Source of the DNA: Takakia lepidozioides
Taxonomy: Eukaryota > Streptophyta > Takakiopsida > Takakiales > Takakiaceae
Assembly (NCBI GenBank): GCA_030704615.1
Contig: CM060732.1
Location: 18,354,001-18,414,000, forward strand
Length of the DNA: 60,000 nt
Direction of reading: 5' to 3'
A program made the translations under genes and the position numbers. How positions within the stretch are numbered: the stretch's first letter is position 1; the number at the start of each line of letters is the position of its first letter. Positions 23,735 to 34,664 of this stretch are shown here, one piece after another. The notes under the pieces were generated by a model. The model saw only the letters and a list, made by a program, of their open reading frames with translations. It had not been told where the DNA came from and made no database searches.

Positions 23735-24081
23735 TGCAAGTGGAGTCAGCTGCGGCAGTGACTCGAGGAGCAGCACGAGTTCCTGAGCCACGGGGTGCGG
23801 AGGTGGAGTTGGATCCACAGCGTGGGGAGGCAAGCCGTCAGGCCAGGCTTCCTCAGTCATTCACATTGGCGGAGACAGTGTCGACGCCGTCCATGGCACC
23901 TAGTTCTTGCCTGACTGTTACCGAGGCGGAGGTTATTATGCCATTGGGGAGAGCTACACGGGCAGCACCACTACCTAGTGTTGCCAAGGCTACGGCAGCT
24001 AGTGTGCTGCTGGGGGCGGCCACATCTGTGTGCCAGGCGCCTTTGGCAGTGGTCAACAAGGTGGGTCAACCACGAGCAGCA

Positions 24082-24340
24082 CTACCTACACTGCTCAGTT
24101 TCCCAGGATCACATGCTTTCCGGGATAGTGGACCTGGCCTCCTGTGGGATGCTAAGTTGCAGCAGTTAGTGGAGCCTAATATCGACGAGCAAGAGCGGGC
24201 TATGGGTTTTTCCACTGGGACCACGGCGGTGCCTTCTCTTTCTGAGGCATCACGTCGTCAGGTGTTGGGGCAAGCAATGGATCTCAATTGCTTGACCTAG
24301 ATTATCAGCTTGGCTATGGCTGAGCAACGTAGAGTGCGGA
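24082..24340 (+). pseudogene. C5 cytosine methyltransferase C-terminal motifs (IX-X) inside the polyprotein
   Basis: The segment reads LPTLLSFPGSHAFRDSGPG, then EPNIDEQERAMGF, then RRQVLGQAMDLN. This matches the end of DNMT3/DRM-like methyltransferases: the motif IX region, the ERE-x-MGF motif, and the motif X-like R-x-x-LG-x-x-(M/W)D/S-(L/V). A TAG at 24,298 stands where TGG is expected (LNCLTWIISLAMAEQ). The N-terminal motifs (SAM-binding motif I, PCQ, ENV) are not present upstream in this copy, so it must be inactive. Copy 2 keeps the missing middle part. Position between gag and reverse transcriptase suggests the enzyme is part of the gag-pol polyprotein. Confidence 0.7.
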
Positions 24341-24659
24341 GTGCACTTCCCTTGACGGTCTCTCTGCCTACTGAGACAATACAGGCAATGAGTGGGGGCG
24401 AGCCGGTGAGGACCACGGGGTGTAGACATCCATGGCACACGTGGGAGGTGCTCGAGGTTCAGAGGGAGTTGGCAGCCAAGGCAGCTGTGATGGATGAGGT
24501 TGGGGACTCTTCTCGGGTTGAGGAGGTCCTCAAGGATGAGATGATGGGGCAGGATGAGGCCTTGTCATTGACTGAGCAGGCAGAGAGTACTGCTCAAGAG
24601 GTTGCGGCATAGCAACCACGGGACGCGTCCTCTACCTCTAAGTCTGCTGGACTTAAGGT

Positions 24660-25745
24660 TGCAGTTACGGAGGACAATTGGGAGCCTGACATTGGACCCA
24701 TTGTCACTGGAGGAGAGAGACGACGTATACGGCGGTTCCTGAGGGCTTACAGGAATTGCTTTGCCTTCAGTATGAAGGATTTGGGAGCACTGAAGGGTCA
24801 GGAGATTCGTATTGAGTTGGCCACGGACACGCCAATCTTTTGGAGACCCTATAGATACAGTGACATGGAGAGGTCTTTGATTCAGATGAGGACTCAAGAT
24901 CTCTGGGAGGCTGGTTTGGTGGAGCTCTTTGGAGGAGAGTATGCCTCAGCCACGGTGATGCCAGCCAAGAAGGATGTCTATGGCAATTGGACGGAGAGAC
25001 GTATGTGCGGTGACTACCGGCCTGTAAATCATCAGACCAAGTCCGATAAGTATGCCATGCCCACACCGGAGGAGATCTTTGATGCCATCGGGCATGCCAA
25101 GGTCTTTAGCACTTTGGACTTGCGGTCCGGATATCACTAGTTCCCGATCAAGGAGGCGGACAAGCAGAAGACGACATTCTGGGGGATCAATGAGCACGGG
25201 AAGGATTGCCTATATCAGTGGCGGTTCTTACCATTCGGGCTTAAGAACGCTCCTGCAAAGTTCCAGAGAGTCATGGACAGGATTCTAGCAGGGGTAGATT
25301 TTTCTCGGTGCTACATAGATGACATCATCATCTTTAGTGCTACGGTGGAGGAGCACGAGAGACACCTTCAGGTGGTGTTTGAGCGCTTGAGAGCGCACGG
25401 ATTGAAATTACATCCGGGGAAGTGCAAATTCTTCCACAACCAGATTAAGTATCTGGGCCACATGATATATCCTGGAGGATTGGGGGTGCAGCAGACTAAG
25501 GTAGAGGCCATTGCACAGATTCCACGCCCCACGGATGTGAGCCGAGTTCGAACTTTTTATGGGGTTGGCAAACTACTATAGACGGTTTGTCAAGGGATTT
25601 AGTGCTATTGCAAAGGCTCTAACCAAGCTGACCAAAGTAGACCAGGAGTGGCAGTGGGAAGATGAGCAAGAGCGAGCTTTTCAAAAGCTCAAGGCGAGGT
25701 TAACCTCGGCGCCCATCTTGAGACGACCTATCAGGGGGCGTCCAT
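24660..25745 (+). pseudogene. Ty3/gypsy reverse transcriptase
   Basis: The palm and fingers are clear: IRIELATDTPIFWRPYRYS, a lysine-bearing VMPAKKDVYGNWTERRMCGDYR, FSTLDLRSGYH (catalytic Asp), FLPFGLKNAPAKFQRVMD, then YIDDIIIF at 25,312-25,335 with both active-site Asp residues. The thumb/connection follows (HPGKCKFF, YLGHMI, and ANYYRRFVKGFSAIA after a frame change near 25,560). A TAG at 25,138 replaces the Gln after GYH. The connection ends at SAPILRRPIRGRPF, and the RNase H domain that should follow is absent. Confidence 0.9.
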
Positions 25746-25774
25746 TTTCAAGTGGGAGGGGATACACCTGCTTC

Positions 25775-26850
25775 GAGTGTGGGAAGATGGTCACCCATCA
25801 CAGCGTGCACGATTAGTGCGGCATGCCCATGAGGAGTTGGGGCATTTTGGAGTGCGACGCACTCATAGTTTACTGCAGGGGCAATATTGGTGGCGTGGTA
25901 TGCACACAGAGGTGTAACAGTTCGTGGCTAGGAACATGGTGTGTGATAGGGTGCATGCTTCATTCAACACCCCTACACCACAGTTGCATCCATTACCCAT
26001 CATGGGATTGGGCTACAGGTGGAGTCTTGACTTTGCAGGGCCTTTGCCACTGACGATGCGTCACCACAGAGATGTGTTGGTGATGGTGAAGCACTTCTCC
26101 AAGTGGATTGAGTTGGTTCCATTGCCTGACAAGGCTTGTGAGGGGGCTGCGTATGCATTCTTGGATCGTGTGCTTAGCCGATTCGGTGCTCCAGCTGAGG
26201 TACTCACGGACCAAGGGAGAGAGTTCTTGGGGGAGTTTCAGGCTTTGTGTGATAAAGCCTTGATAGACCACCGTACCACTTCTCGGGATCATCCTGAGGC
26301 TGATGGCTTGGCAGAGAGAGTGGTTCAGACAGTGAAGAGGGGTTTGCACAAGTATGGCTTGTAAAAGGGACACCTAGGAGATTGGGATCTTCAGGTACCT
26401 TGGTAGCCATGGGCTACAGGTTTAGCAAGCAAGCATCATTTGCCTCCTTCTCACCATATTTCCTTCTCTTTGGCCGAGAGCCGGATTTGCCTGCATCTAT
26501 TTGCAGGGAGGCTGCAGTAGTCCTCAACCTTGATGATCCGGATGTGTGGACACAAGCATGAGCCCAGCGGGCAGAGTTGTTCACTATACGTGGAGGGGGA
26601 TATCGGCCAGGTGTTCGGCGTTTCCACCCTGGGGACTATTGTATGTGTAGCAGACAGCGCCTACGACCTTGGATGTCACCGCATGACGTGTGATTCTAAG
26701 GGTCTGGGAGGTGTTGTCTTCAGGAGTGTTGATTCTGGAGGGTCGAGATGGCATGGTATGGAAGGACCATGTGCGTAATTGTGCGCCCTGTCACCTTCCA
26801 CATGTGGATGGGAGGATAGATCCCAACCTTGCAGTGGTATCTGCAGGGTT
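25775..26850 (+). pseudogene. Ty3/gypsy integrase
   Basis: The N-terminal HHCC finger is at about 25,795-25,950 (RHAHEELGHFGVRRTH, then YWWRGM and NMVCDRV, where the first Cys of the pair reads Asn). The core has the full D,D-35-E triad: Asp in SLDFAGPL (26,029), Asp in LTDQGREF (26,209) and Glu in DGLAERVVQ (26,314). Frames shift after 26,364. The C-terminal region resumes as REVLPSG-like EVLSSGVLILEGRDGMVW at about 26,705, a beta-barrel-like end seen in Ty3/gypsy integrases. Stops at 25,816 and 25,918, and breaks between 26,364 and 26,690, make it inactive. Confidence 0.88.
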
Positions 26851-26854
26851 GCGT

Positions 26855-26989
26855 TGCATGCTATGTGGACATGCTCGTGGTGCCGCCACTATGCTGGTGT
26901 ATGATCGATGCTCAAGAGGTTGGCACATGGGATGCTTGACACCACCTCTTGAGAGGGTTCCTGATGGAGATTGGTTATGTCCACACTGC
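26855..26989 (+). pseudogene. PHD finger at the end of the Ty3/gypsy polyprotein
   Basis: Downstream of and in frame with the integrase C-terminus comes CMLCGHARGAATMLVYDRC, then SRGWHMGCLTPPL and PDGDWLCPHC, and a stop. Spacing is C-x2-C-x11-(Y)-x2-C-x4-H-x2-C-x14-C-x2-C, the C4HC3 pattern of PHD zinc fingers, with Tyr in place of the third Cys. PHD fingers commonly bind histone H3 tails, so the domain may have steered integration or marked chromatin, as chromodomains do in chromoviruses. Because one zinc ligand is lost, this copy's finger is probably not functional. Confidence 0.8.
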
Positions 26990-27248
26990 TTGGGATAGTG
27001 GCAGTGGATATGACTAGTGGCAGCTAACAAGACATGGGAGGCCAAGCTCATATGAGTCAATACCCGAGATCTCAGGCTCAAGTTCACAGGTTGCAAGATG
27101 GCGACTAACGATGGGGCAACTCTTGTACTCGGCCTCTTGATCCATCGAGTTTGAGTATAGTAGGAACAGTGGTGGAGGACTTAGTGAGGCTATGACCACT
27201 ATCACATCTTATGGCTAGCTGGACTTAGAGGGACCTAAGCGCCAGCTA

Positions 27249-27258
27249 GGGGGGCGAT
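27249..27258 (+). other. Polypurine tract before the 3' LTR
   Basis: GGGGGGCGAT lies directly before TGTGATGG at 27,259, the usual arrangement of a plus-strand primer and the TG start of an LTR. Confidence 0.65.
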
Positions 27259-27510
27259 TGTGATGGACTAGTGGCAGCCTAGTGGTTGGACTAGTAGCTA
27301 CACTAGTGGTGGCTAGTGGCAGCCTAGTGGTGGACTAGTGGCTGCACTAGTGGCGGCTAGTGGCAGCCTAGTGGTTGGACTAGTGGCTGCACTAGTGGTG
27401 GCTAGTGGCAGCCTAGTGGTGCACTAGTGGCTGCACTAGTGGTGACTAGCGGTTGTCTAGTGGCAGCCTAGTGGTGCACTAGTGGTAGACTAGTGATAGA
27501 TTAGTGTTTG
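27259..27510 (+). repeat. 3' LTR start made of CTAGTGG repeats
   Basis: From TGTGATGG at 27,259 the sequence is a minisatellite of a CTAGTGG motif about every 11 bp, grouped into ~45-bp higher units (GGACTAGTGG-CTGCACTAGTGG-TGGCTAGTGG-CAGCCTAGTGG). It fades out near 27,500. The body seen in the 5' leader is not found after it, so the LTR is incomplete or recombined. Confidence 0.7.
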
Positions 27511-28248
27511 GTGTGCACATGTGTTGTGTGGTTTTGGACAGCGATGTAGTTGTGTAGTGATATGTATGCGCACGACATCCCATCTGAAAAGCAAGAAGCG
27601 TGTGTACCGTGGAGGCCGAGTCGAACTCAGACGAGTTATCCCAAAAAGCTCCAAAGTGTACTGTAGTCTCGCTTGAGAGCTGAAATTGAAAGGGCTGCTC
27701 AGCGAAGATATTACCAACGAGCTTGAGGGAGAGCTCCACTTCTTTGACGGTAGAGTAGTAAGTGGCATGGTGGGTGACAACTTTTTATTTTTTTCATTTT
27801 GGCAAGGGCGCTCCAGTCGCGATATATTTTGGGGGGTGAATACAGAGGTGGCGTCACGTCTTATGTCCACCTGGCTACACATATAACAAATATTGTGCAA
27901 TATGGCGAATTTTTCATAACTAAAGAATATTATGCAGGCGACACATGTCAAATTGAGGCAGAAATAGTGGGCGAAATTCCCCTTTGTATTGTGGCAAACT
28001 GGCTACCATGAAGAACCCAAGGTAGCACTTTGGGCACCATTGCCCAAATTCATAGAGCAAAATGGCACCACTCATTCAAATGGAAAAAAATAGTCTCAGG
28101 CACCATAGCCTAATTTCAGACTGAGGCCCATGCATATCAGCAGCCCCCCCACATTCAAGCGCCGCCACCCCTCCTCCACAACAACAAAGCAGCATATCAA
28201 CGGCCCCCCTACATTCAAGCAGCGTTGAAGGCCCGCTCCAAAGTTTTG
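27511..28248. other. No recognisable gene; flank of the pogo-like element
   Basis: A minus-strand frame of 153 residues (27,490-27,951) and short plus-strand frames show no known motif. The TA at 28,249-28,250 is the target duplication of the next element. Confidence 0.45.
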
Positions 28249-28250
28249 TA

Positions 28251-28274
28251 CAGTTGACCTTAGATAAATGTTAT
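28251..28274 (+). repeat. Left terminal inverted repeat of the pogo-like element
   Basis: Begins CAGTTGACCTTAGATAAATG and is preceded by the TA duplication. Pairs with 50,115-50,138, three mismatches in 24. Confidence 0.85.
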
Positions 28275-28371
28275 CTACTTTTTTGTTATGTTATCCTTAA
28301 TGTTATGAAATCTTGGCTCTGTAAAACATAATAGTTTGTTGGTTTTGAAAAAATAATAGTTTTGAAAATAG

Positions 28372-28634
28372 ATATGATAAATGGTCCTAATAATGCTCAC
28401 TTTCAGCATGCACCTGTCACATTTTGCTTAACCTAATGGAATTTCAGTTTTTCTTTTACATGGGTCCTTTTTTTTTTACAGTTGGCAACCCATACATATT
28501 TTTCATTATGTGAAATCTATAAAATTGAGAATAACCCATTAGGTTTTCATGCAATGGTATCCGATCTCTAGAAACATAGAAAAATCCCTAATATTGCGCA
28601 CTTGATTGCGCGCGCAATCAAATGCGCAATATTA
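28372..28634. repeat. Left subterminal repeats and 46-bp hairpin
   Basis: ATATGATAAATGGTCCTAAT at 28,372-28,396 is repeated in inverted orientation at 49,964-49,988 (24 of 25 identical). At 28,589-28,634 lies a palindrome with 23-bp arms and one mismatch, starting TAATATTGCGCAC and centred on GCGCGCGC. Such subterminal repeats usually serve as transposase-binding sites. Confidence 0.85.
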
Positions 28635-30859
28635 GTACCAAACACATTTTCTTTTCTTCAGTTTATGATCATTGATCCCGGAGTGAGATACATTGCTACA
28701 GCCAACAATGTATGAAATCTAAAATTGCAATTGCAAATCACAACTAAAATTGCAGGACAGCCAATGGCTGCACTCTCACTGTAGCTGACAGGAGAAACAA
28801 GGGAGCACCGCAGATACAACCTATCTCGCTATGCCTTAAATCTTATTTTTGGAAAGAAGTTGAAAGTGTAAGCAGATCCCCAGAATATCCAGTTCATGTT
28901 GTCTGTCCAGCTTCACAGCTCAGGTTTGGAGACATAATCAAACCCCCTCAAAATCCACTTTTTGGAACAAAGGCTGTTCTTTACACAATGACTTCATTTG
29001 CAATGTGAGGACTCTCATATAGCTTTATTTTTGTGCATGAAACGGCTTACACAAAAACAACAAGGAAGGTGAGAATAATCAATAAGAGAACCAGAAAGAC
29101 AATCATCATCACGTCCCGTCCATCCAACCTTCTTCATCATGATAGCCAACCTTTTCTGCACACCAACCCGCAAAGACATTCCCATTTCCCTGTTACCTCA
29201 AGACGAGTCACAATGCTTAATGCATAACATGTATGCAAAGTAGTCTTTCAAAGAAATCTTTCTCTGACACACACCGTCGTGTACACAAACGAAATGCTCA
29301 CTCACTAGGCAAACTGAGCTCTTTGATTGTCTTGGATAGGAAGGGAGCTGTGACAGATGACCTACCTGAACAAACTCAAGCCTGGTAGATGTGATGTTCA
29401 TGTCATGAGCCAAGTCATCAATAATTCTCTCCTGCCAACACCATCCCACACAGATTGGTCCACCTATTGCTTTTGCCTCATCCAAGTTGTGAATGACATG
29501 CCATGACCGATAGTTTTGACCATCAGAAAAAAAAATTCTTTATACCACTCATGGGACCCCCAACGAGCTTACGGCACAGTAGTGTGGAACACATAACCAA
29601 CCAAAGGAAAACAACCTTCTATCCCCTTAACAACAGAGACGAACGAGCTAAGGGAGGGGGGGAGTCTGTGAGTGGATCACAAGTAGGTCCAATCAGCTCC
29701 CATTTCACAAACAAGAGAGACAACCATGACCATATCACATGGAGACAACATCCTACTCTGCTGGTCAGGGGAGAGGACGGATGGGAAAAAGAGAGAGACC
29801 CATAACTACGTGAGTTTGAGAGTCCAATGTGTTATGATTGTTTACTAGGCTGGCAACCCAATCAAACAACCGAGTAGGCAATGGTGAGAAAGCACCTGTC
29901 CAGACAACTCCTCGTGAATGGTGAGTCCAACACACACCAAGCGCTCCACGCTAGCACTCAGCTCATCCAGATCCTCATCTTGTTCCCTGATATTTATTCG
30001 CTCAGATACCAAAACACACCCTTACGGGGAAGGAGAGTTTGCCTTAGTGCCTATGCTGCAAGCTTCAACACAGAAGATCTCATTCCCACAAAAAAAACTT
30101 AGGTTTCAGGAGCAGAAATTGTTGTCGGAAGAAACTCAGTAAATCCTCGAAAAATCAATGGACTGTGCAAATTATATCTGAAGAGCAGGCAGTCGACAGT
30201 TTGCCTTAAGATGGAAATGGGTGAGCATGAATTGGGTCAAGAGGTGAGTGTCAGACAAAGATACAAACACAAGCACAAGATATACATAGTCATGAAAGCA
30301 AAACCATCACATCATGTCTCTATAAGATAAGTCTTCTATCCTCATGTACAACAGTGCCATCCGTTTCTCCAGACCACGTGTTCAAACCACCTTGTCTAGT
30401 TCAGCACTTCTCTATAGCTTGCTTACTAGTTCCAAGTTGAGTTTTTAGCTAGAGCTTGCTGCAATGAGCTGGATTTGGATCCTCTTCCGCCTCAAGGGGC
30501 CACGGGATGAAGTGTATCAAATCTGCAGCCAGGGCGAGTGTGTAAACAACCAACTCACCTAATTATAAGTGCCTGTCGATCAAATTCATTGGCAAGAAAA
30601 CTATCATGCACAGTTTGAGTGGTCTTTGATTCAGAGAGGTCGGCTCACCACCTGCAATCGGTGGGTGTTCAGAGAGGCGGGCTCACCACCTGCAACATAC
30701 CTGTGCCACCACCTGCCACATATCAGGCCCAACCTTAGAACATGTGGAATATCTTTCAAGCATATATTTATATACTGTAACCCTAAAAAGAGCCTTAAGT
30801 GAAGCTAACACATTTCTGAGGTATGTGGTGTTCAATAACACCATTGTAACATAAACTCC
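28635..30859. other. 3' non-coding part of the pogo-like element
   Basis: About 2.2 kb with only short frames on both strands and no recognisable motif. It follows the transposase stop on the minus strand. Confidence 0.5.
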
Positions 30860-32085
30860 TTAGGTACCCAAAGGCAACAAAGGTGGAGGTAAACCTTGTT
30901 CCACCGATTCCTTCACTGCTTGCCTATATCTTCTGTTGATGGAGTCTTCGTCACAGTCACTGTCTTGAGGAGCACTTACCTTCTTACCTTTGCGTCGAGT
31001 CCGCCCAGACGATGAAGCAGCTTTGCTCTTCCGTGCTACTTCTTTCTCCGCCCTTACCCTCTCACGAATTGCTTTGGCAATCTCTTTTTGTTGCTGCAGT
31101 TCTTCTTGCCTTTTAAGACATTCAGCTTGCTTTTGTTCTTTGTCTTTGGCCCTCTGGAGGCGGCCAACTTCCAATTTCTCAAGCCTTTTTTTCTTCCTTT
31201 CCTCTATATCAAGTTTGCGTTGTTGGCCAGCTAAGACCTTTGCTTCCTTCTGCAACCGTTGCTCTCTCAAATACTCCTCATACTCCGGGCCAGTGATGCA
31301 CGCTTGCGATGCAATAGTCTGCCCTCGATCTTCTATAATACGAGGTGGCGGGAGGCTTGGTAATGTAAGAAGATCCACAAGGGTTGGCCTAGGCTCATCA
31401 ATGCTAAGTTGTGGACACACGTTGTGATAACTCTTCTTCTTCACTAAAGACCATCATGTCCAAGAGAGACTCTGGTGGATTTTCAATGTTGTCATTGAGA
31501 GGGCTCTCATGGGTTGATTCTTCGTCAGACCCTGAGTCTTCATGATGCCCTGAACTTGAGGTTGAACCCCTGTCAAGGTCATTGGAGTCAAATATTGTAC
31601 TTGGGCCCATATGAGAGTCAAGAGCATGTGGATCTAATGGAAATATCCCTGTTTTGCCGAACCCTGCTTTAACGTTCTCCACAGTGCAAGCTGCCTCTAG
31701 GGCCTGAGATGCCAAAGTTGCCAATGCCACTTTATTGCCATTGCCATTCAACCACTTTGGGTTCGCTGCAATCATCTCTTCCCGCAGCTGGCCGAACCTC
31801 AGCTTGAATGCTCGGAAGACTGCCACATCCAATGGTTGAAGCCTATGTGAAGTGTGAGGGGGTAGTAGGGCCACTTGTAAACCCATATCTCGCGCAATTT
31901 TCACAGCCTCTTCTGTGAGATGGCTTCCATGGCCATCCAACAGGAGAAAATGTGGGTTGTCAGGACTTACTCCTCCAGGCACGGACTGCTGAAAGTGCTT
32001 TAACCACTCAATGAACAGGTCATTATTCGGGTAGAAGCATGGTACGGGCCATCCAAAAGCGGCAACTTGCAGTCCATAAAAAATG
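30860..32085 (-). pseudogene. Pogo-like transposase, C-terminal half
   Basis: The DDE domain resumes at YGLQVAAFGWPVPCFYPNND and LFIEWLKHF. It holds the second catalytic Asp in FLLLDGHGSH and the third in SHRLQPLDVAVFRAFK, 35 residues between them, as in DDE_1 (pogo/Tigger) enzymes. After a frameshift near 31,420 a long charged tail continues to 30,860 with EYEEYLREQRLQKEAK and heptad-like Lys/Glu/Arg repeats (a coiled coil), then a basic SGRTRRKGKKVS patch. The enzyme would cut and paste the element at TA sites. It is broken by the insertion at 32,086 and by the frameshift. Confidence 0.88.
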
Positions 32086-34664
32086 GACATATGAAGTGGA
32101 AACGCAGCACGCGGGAACGAAGTCGGAAAAAGTTGAATTTATTGTAGCCGTTGATTGTTTTTGTACATCAAGTTATTACCGTCGATTGGAGGTCGCCTTC
32201 ATCGGGGGGTGGCTGGAAGATGGCTGGTCGCGTTGGGCTAGACTGAAGTGCGGGGACGACGAGCTGCCATGTATGACGCGCGATGCACAACTAGAAGCTA
32301 GCCAGGACGTACGAGTTGATTGGGATTGGGAATGTGAAGAGATTGGGAATGTTTGATCACAAAAGTTTGCTTACCATTTTGTAAGATTTTTAGGGTTTAG
32401 CTTGTGATTGTTTCATCAACTCTACGCATGCGTGAAGTTCATTTTCATTTCTGTGTTTCTATGGGCGCGCTTGGGTGGTGGTAGCAGAGGAAGCGGGCGA
32501 TGCGAGCAGAGCTATAAAGTGCAACATTGTGTGTTGCTGCCATAGCACAGAGGCACGAGGGTAGAGGAGTAGAGGAGGAGCTTGGGCGGGGGTGCTCGGG
32601 TGTGCCATCGCTAGAAAAGCACTTGATTGTTGCCTGACTCTACCCTTGGTAAGTTTCATTCAAGTTCGTGGCCAGTCGATTTGGTGTGCGGCATATCTGG
32701 AATTAGGTTCTTGCAAGCATGAATGTTTCTGTCGTAGCGCCTGGAAAGAGATGGCAGATTGCCATCCAAATGATGATCATGACTAGTAACTTTCCACTTG
32801 AACTCTACAAATACGAGCCACCGCTGCGATCTTTCACGCCTGATTCTATACTTTGCATTGTGCATTTGAACACAGGTGGTTAATTGCCTTTCTTGAATCT
32901 TGACAGTGATGTCTGTTTTGTTTATCATTCTCTATGGTGTGTTCCTTGTTGGGTTGGTATTCTCCCATTTTTTCCCTGCCCAGAGAAAGATATACTTACG
33001 TCTTGTTAGTGAGTCTAGTTGAGCTAATTTTTGGAGCTACCTGCTAGCAATTCATGTTGTAAAACCCTAAAAATTTAGGCTACACAGTCATTCATACATG
33101 ACAGTTTGTATGTGACCATTACGGTGAGGGTACCTGCACGATGATTGATCACAAAAGTCTGCTTACTATTACCTTTGTGAGGGGCTCACTCCAGTAGTTG
33201 GAGCTACCTTGATATAAACAATTGGTTGCATCAATCTGCTGTGTCTGAGAGCTACCTAGCAATTAGACCCCAACAGGGCCAGGGCCTTAGGCTCAGAATC
33301 GATACTTTGAAAGTTAGTGAACAGAGGTGCAAGCACTATACGGTCCTGAAGAGGGTGGCTCTCTGATGAGAATACCCGGGACACTGTTTTAGAAAATGGG
33401 TATTGCCTTCAGCGCCCACACATCGAGCATTGACAATCTCCCTTCCTGTCTGCATGTTATTTGTTCAAGAATTGACCCCCTGCCCTGGGGTTAAATTGTA
33501 GTTTAATGCTGAGGATAGGTAGGCCTTTCAGCCTAAGGTTCACCCATGTCACAAACTGGAAACAAGTTCAGGGATGTTATTCCTAACTTATTTTTGTTCA
33601 AGCATTATTTCATGCTTCAGACGTGGCCTTTAGACACTTCAGCCTCCAAGTGAGCTTCATCCAGCAGGGTCAGTTCTTCCTGCCCAAACTTCAGGTACTT
33701 GAAACATCTCCTCTACATTTTTTTTGCCATGACTTCAAACTGTTTAACAGGACGGTCTTGCTTCCAAGAAATAGAGTTTGTCATCTTAGGGTATCTGGTA
33801 TTAGGCACTGAGCCCACCATCCCTTGAACTAACTCATGACTTTGAGAGCTCGAGGGTGGTGCGCCAAACTCGCCTTGAACAGCCGCATTAGCTATTGTAG
33901 AGCACGCTGACATGCTCTCTTTGAGCACCGAAAGCTGAATGGATTTTAAAGTTTTAGGCATGGTTGGAGTTGCTCTCCCACACGGCAATGCCTACTCCAA
34001 GGTAGGCCAACATGGTCGTTGTAACTTCAGTATTAATCCGTCTGCAGTGGAAACATTTGAGTGAGAATATCCAAAGTTTGTGTTTAGTGTTTGTTTGTGT
34101 TTGTGTGTGTTCATCACAGTTACAACTGGAGGAGAACTCCACAGCAAGATATGTGCTCGAAGGGAGCACACAATTGTGGCATTTAATGATCGTGGGGAGG
34201 GATGAGGGGATCTGGCCTAATCTAGCCTACCATGTAGACTTGTGAACTGTTGTCGCTGGCTGGTTTCAAGTGAGACTGCATGCCCTTTTTTGTCAAGTTG
34301 CATTTGTATATGGCTTGTACAAATGTGGTCGTTGTTATAAAAGGGACGATATCAGCGAGGCAGGGAAGAGTAGCAGATGTAGCATAGGTAGCTGAATGTA
34401 AAGTTTGTCACACTGGTAGTGGGTACCAAGTCCAGTCTATTCAAACAGGTGAACAGACCCCTGAGTTTGTGTCACTTATCTTTGTTGTTATGACTTCAAA
34501 ACTACTCTCCAACGAGCTACCCTTTTTGTGTTATAGTGAGGGGGGGCAAGTGGATCCCATTTTTGGAGACCTGGACAGTAACCTATTTTCTAGTGTGCAG
34601 AAGAAGGGCCCAACAGTGTGACTGTTGATTGCCAAGGAATTTTGAGTGTCTGTGTTGAAAATGT
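32086..34664. other. Left part of the insertion, no recognised gene
   Basis: A 105-codon plus frame (32,039-32,356) overlaps the insertion edge and is unrecognised. TGATCACAAAAGTTTGCTTAC-like sequence at about 32,354 recurs at about 33,145 (one change), a direct repeat 790 bp apart. CCCTAAAAAT stretches of opposite orientation lie near 32,385 and 33,065. Confidence 0.45.

Larger units (their letters stand above)
21617..27500 (+). mobile_element. Ty3/gypsy retrotransposon, copy 1, decayed
   Basis: Gene order on the plus strand is 5' leader/LTR remnant, gag with zinc knuckle, cytosine methyltransferase tail, reverse transcriptase, integrase, PHD finger, polypurine tract, start of 3' LTR. The order RT then integrase identifies Ty3/gypsy. 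Stops and frameshifts occur in every gene, the RNase H domain is missing, and the first half of the methyltransferase is missing. A related copy begins at 57,951. The 3' LTR does not contain the body of the 5' leader, so the 3' end is probably truncated. Confidence 0.85.

Noticed and set aside
23638-24060. SAM-binding motif I of the methyltransferase upstream of 24,082
   Set aside because: No F-x-G-x-G-type motif in any plus frame. The segment is Ala/Thr/Gly-rich and frame-broken.
27490-27951. 153-codon minus-strand ORF
   Set aside because: No motif and low-complexity Ser/Thr content. No neighbouring context for a gene.
32380-33075. Telomere-like CCCTAAA motifs
   Set aside because: Single short occurrences, not tandem telomeric repeats.
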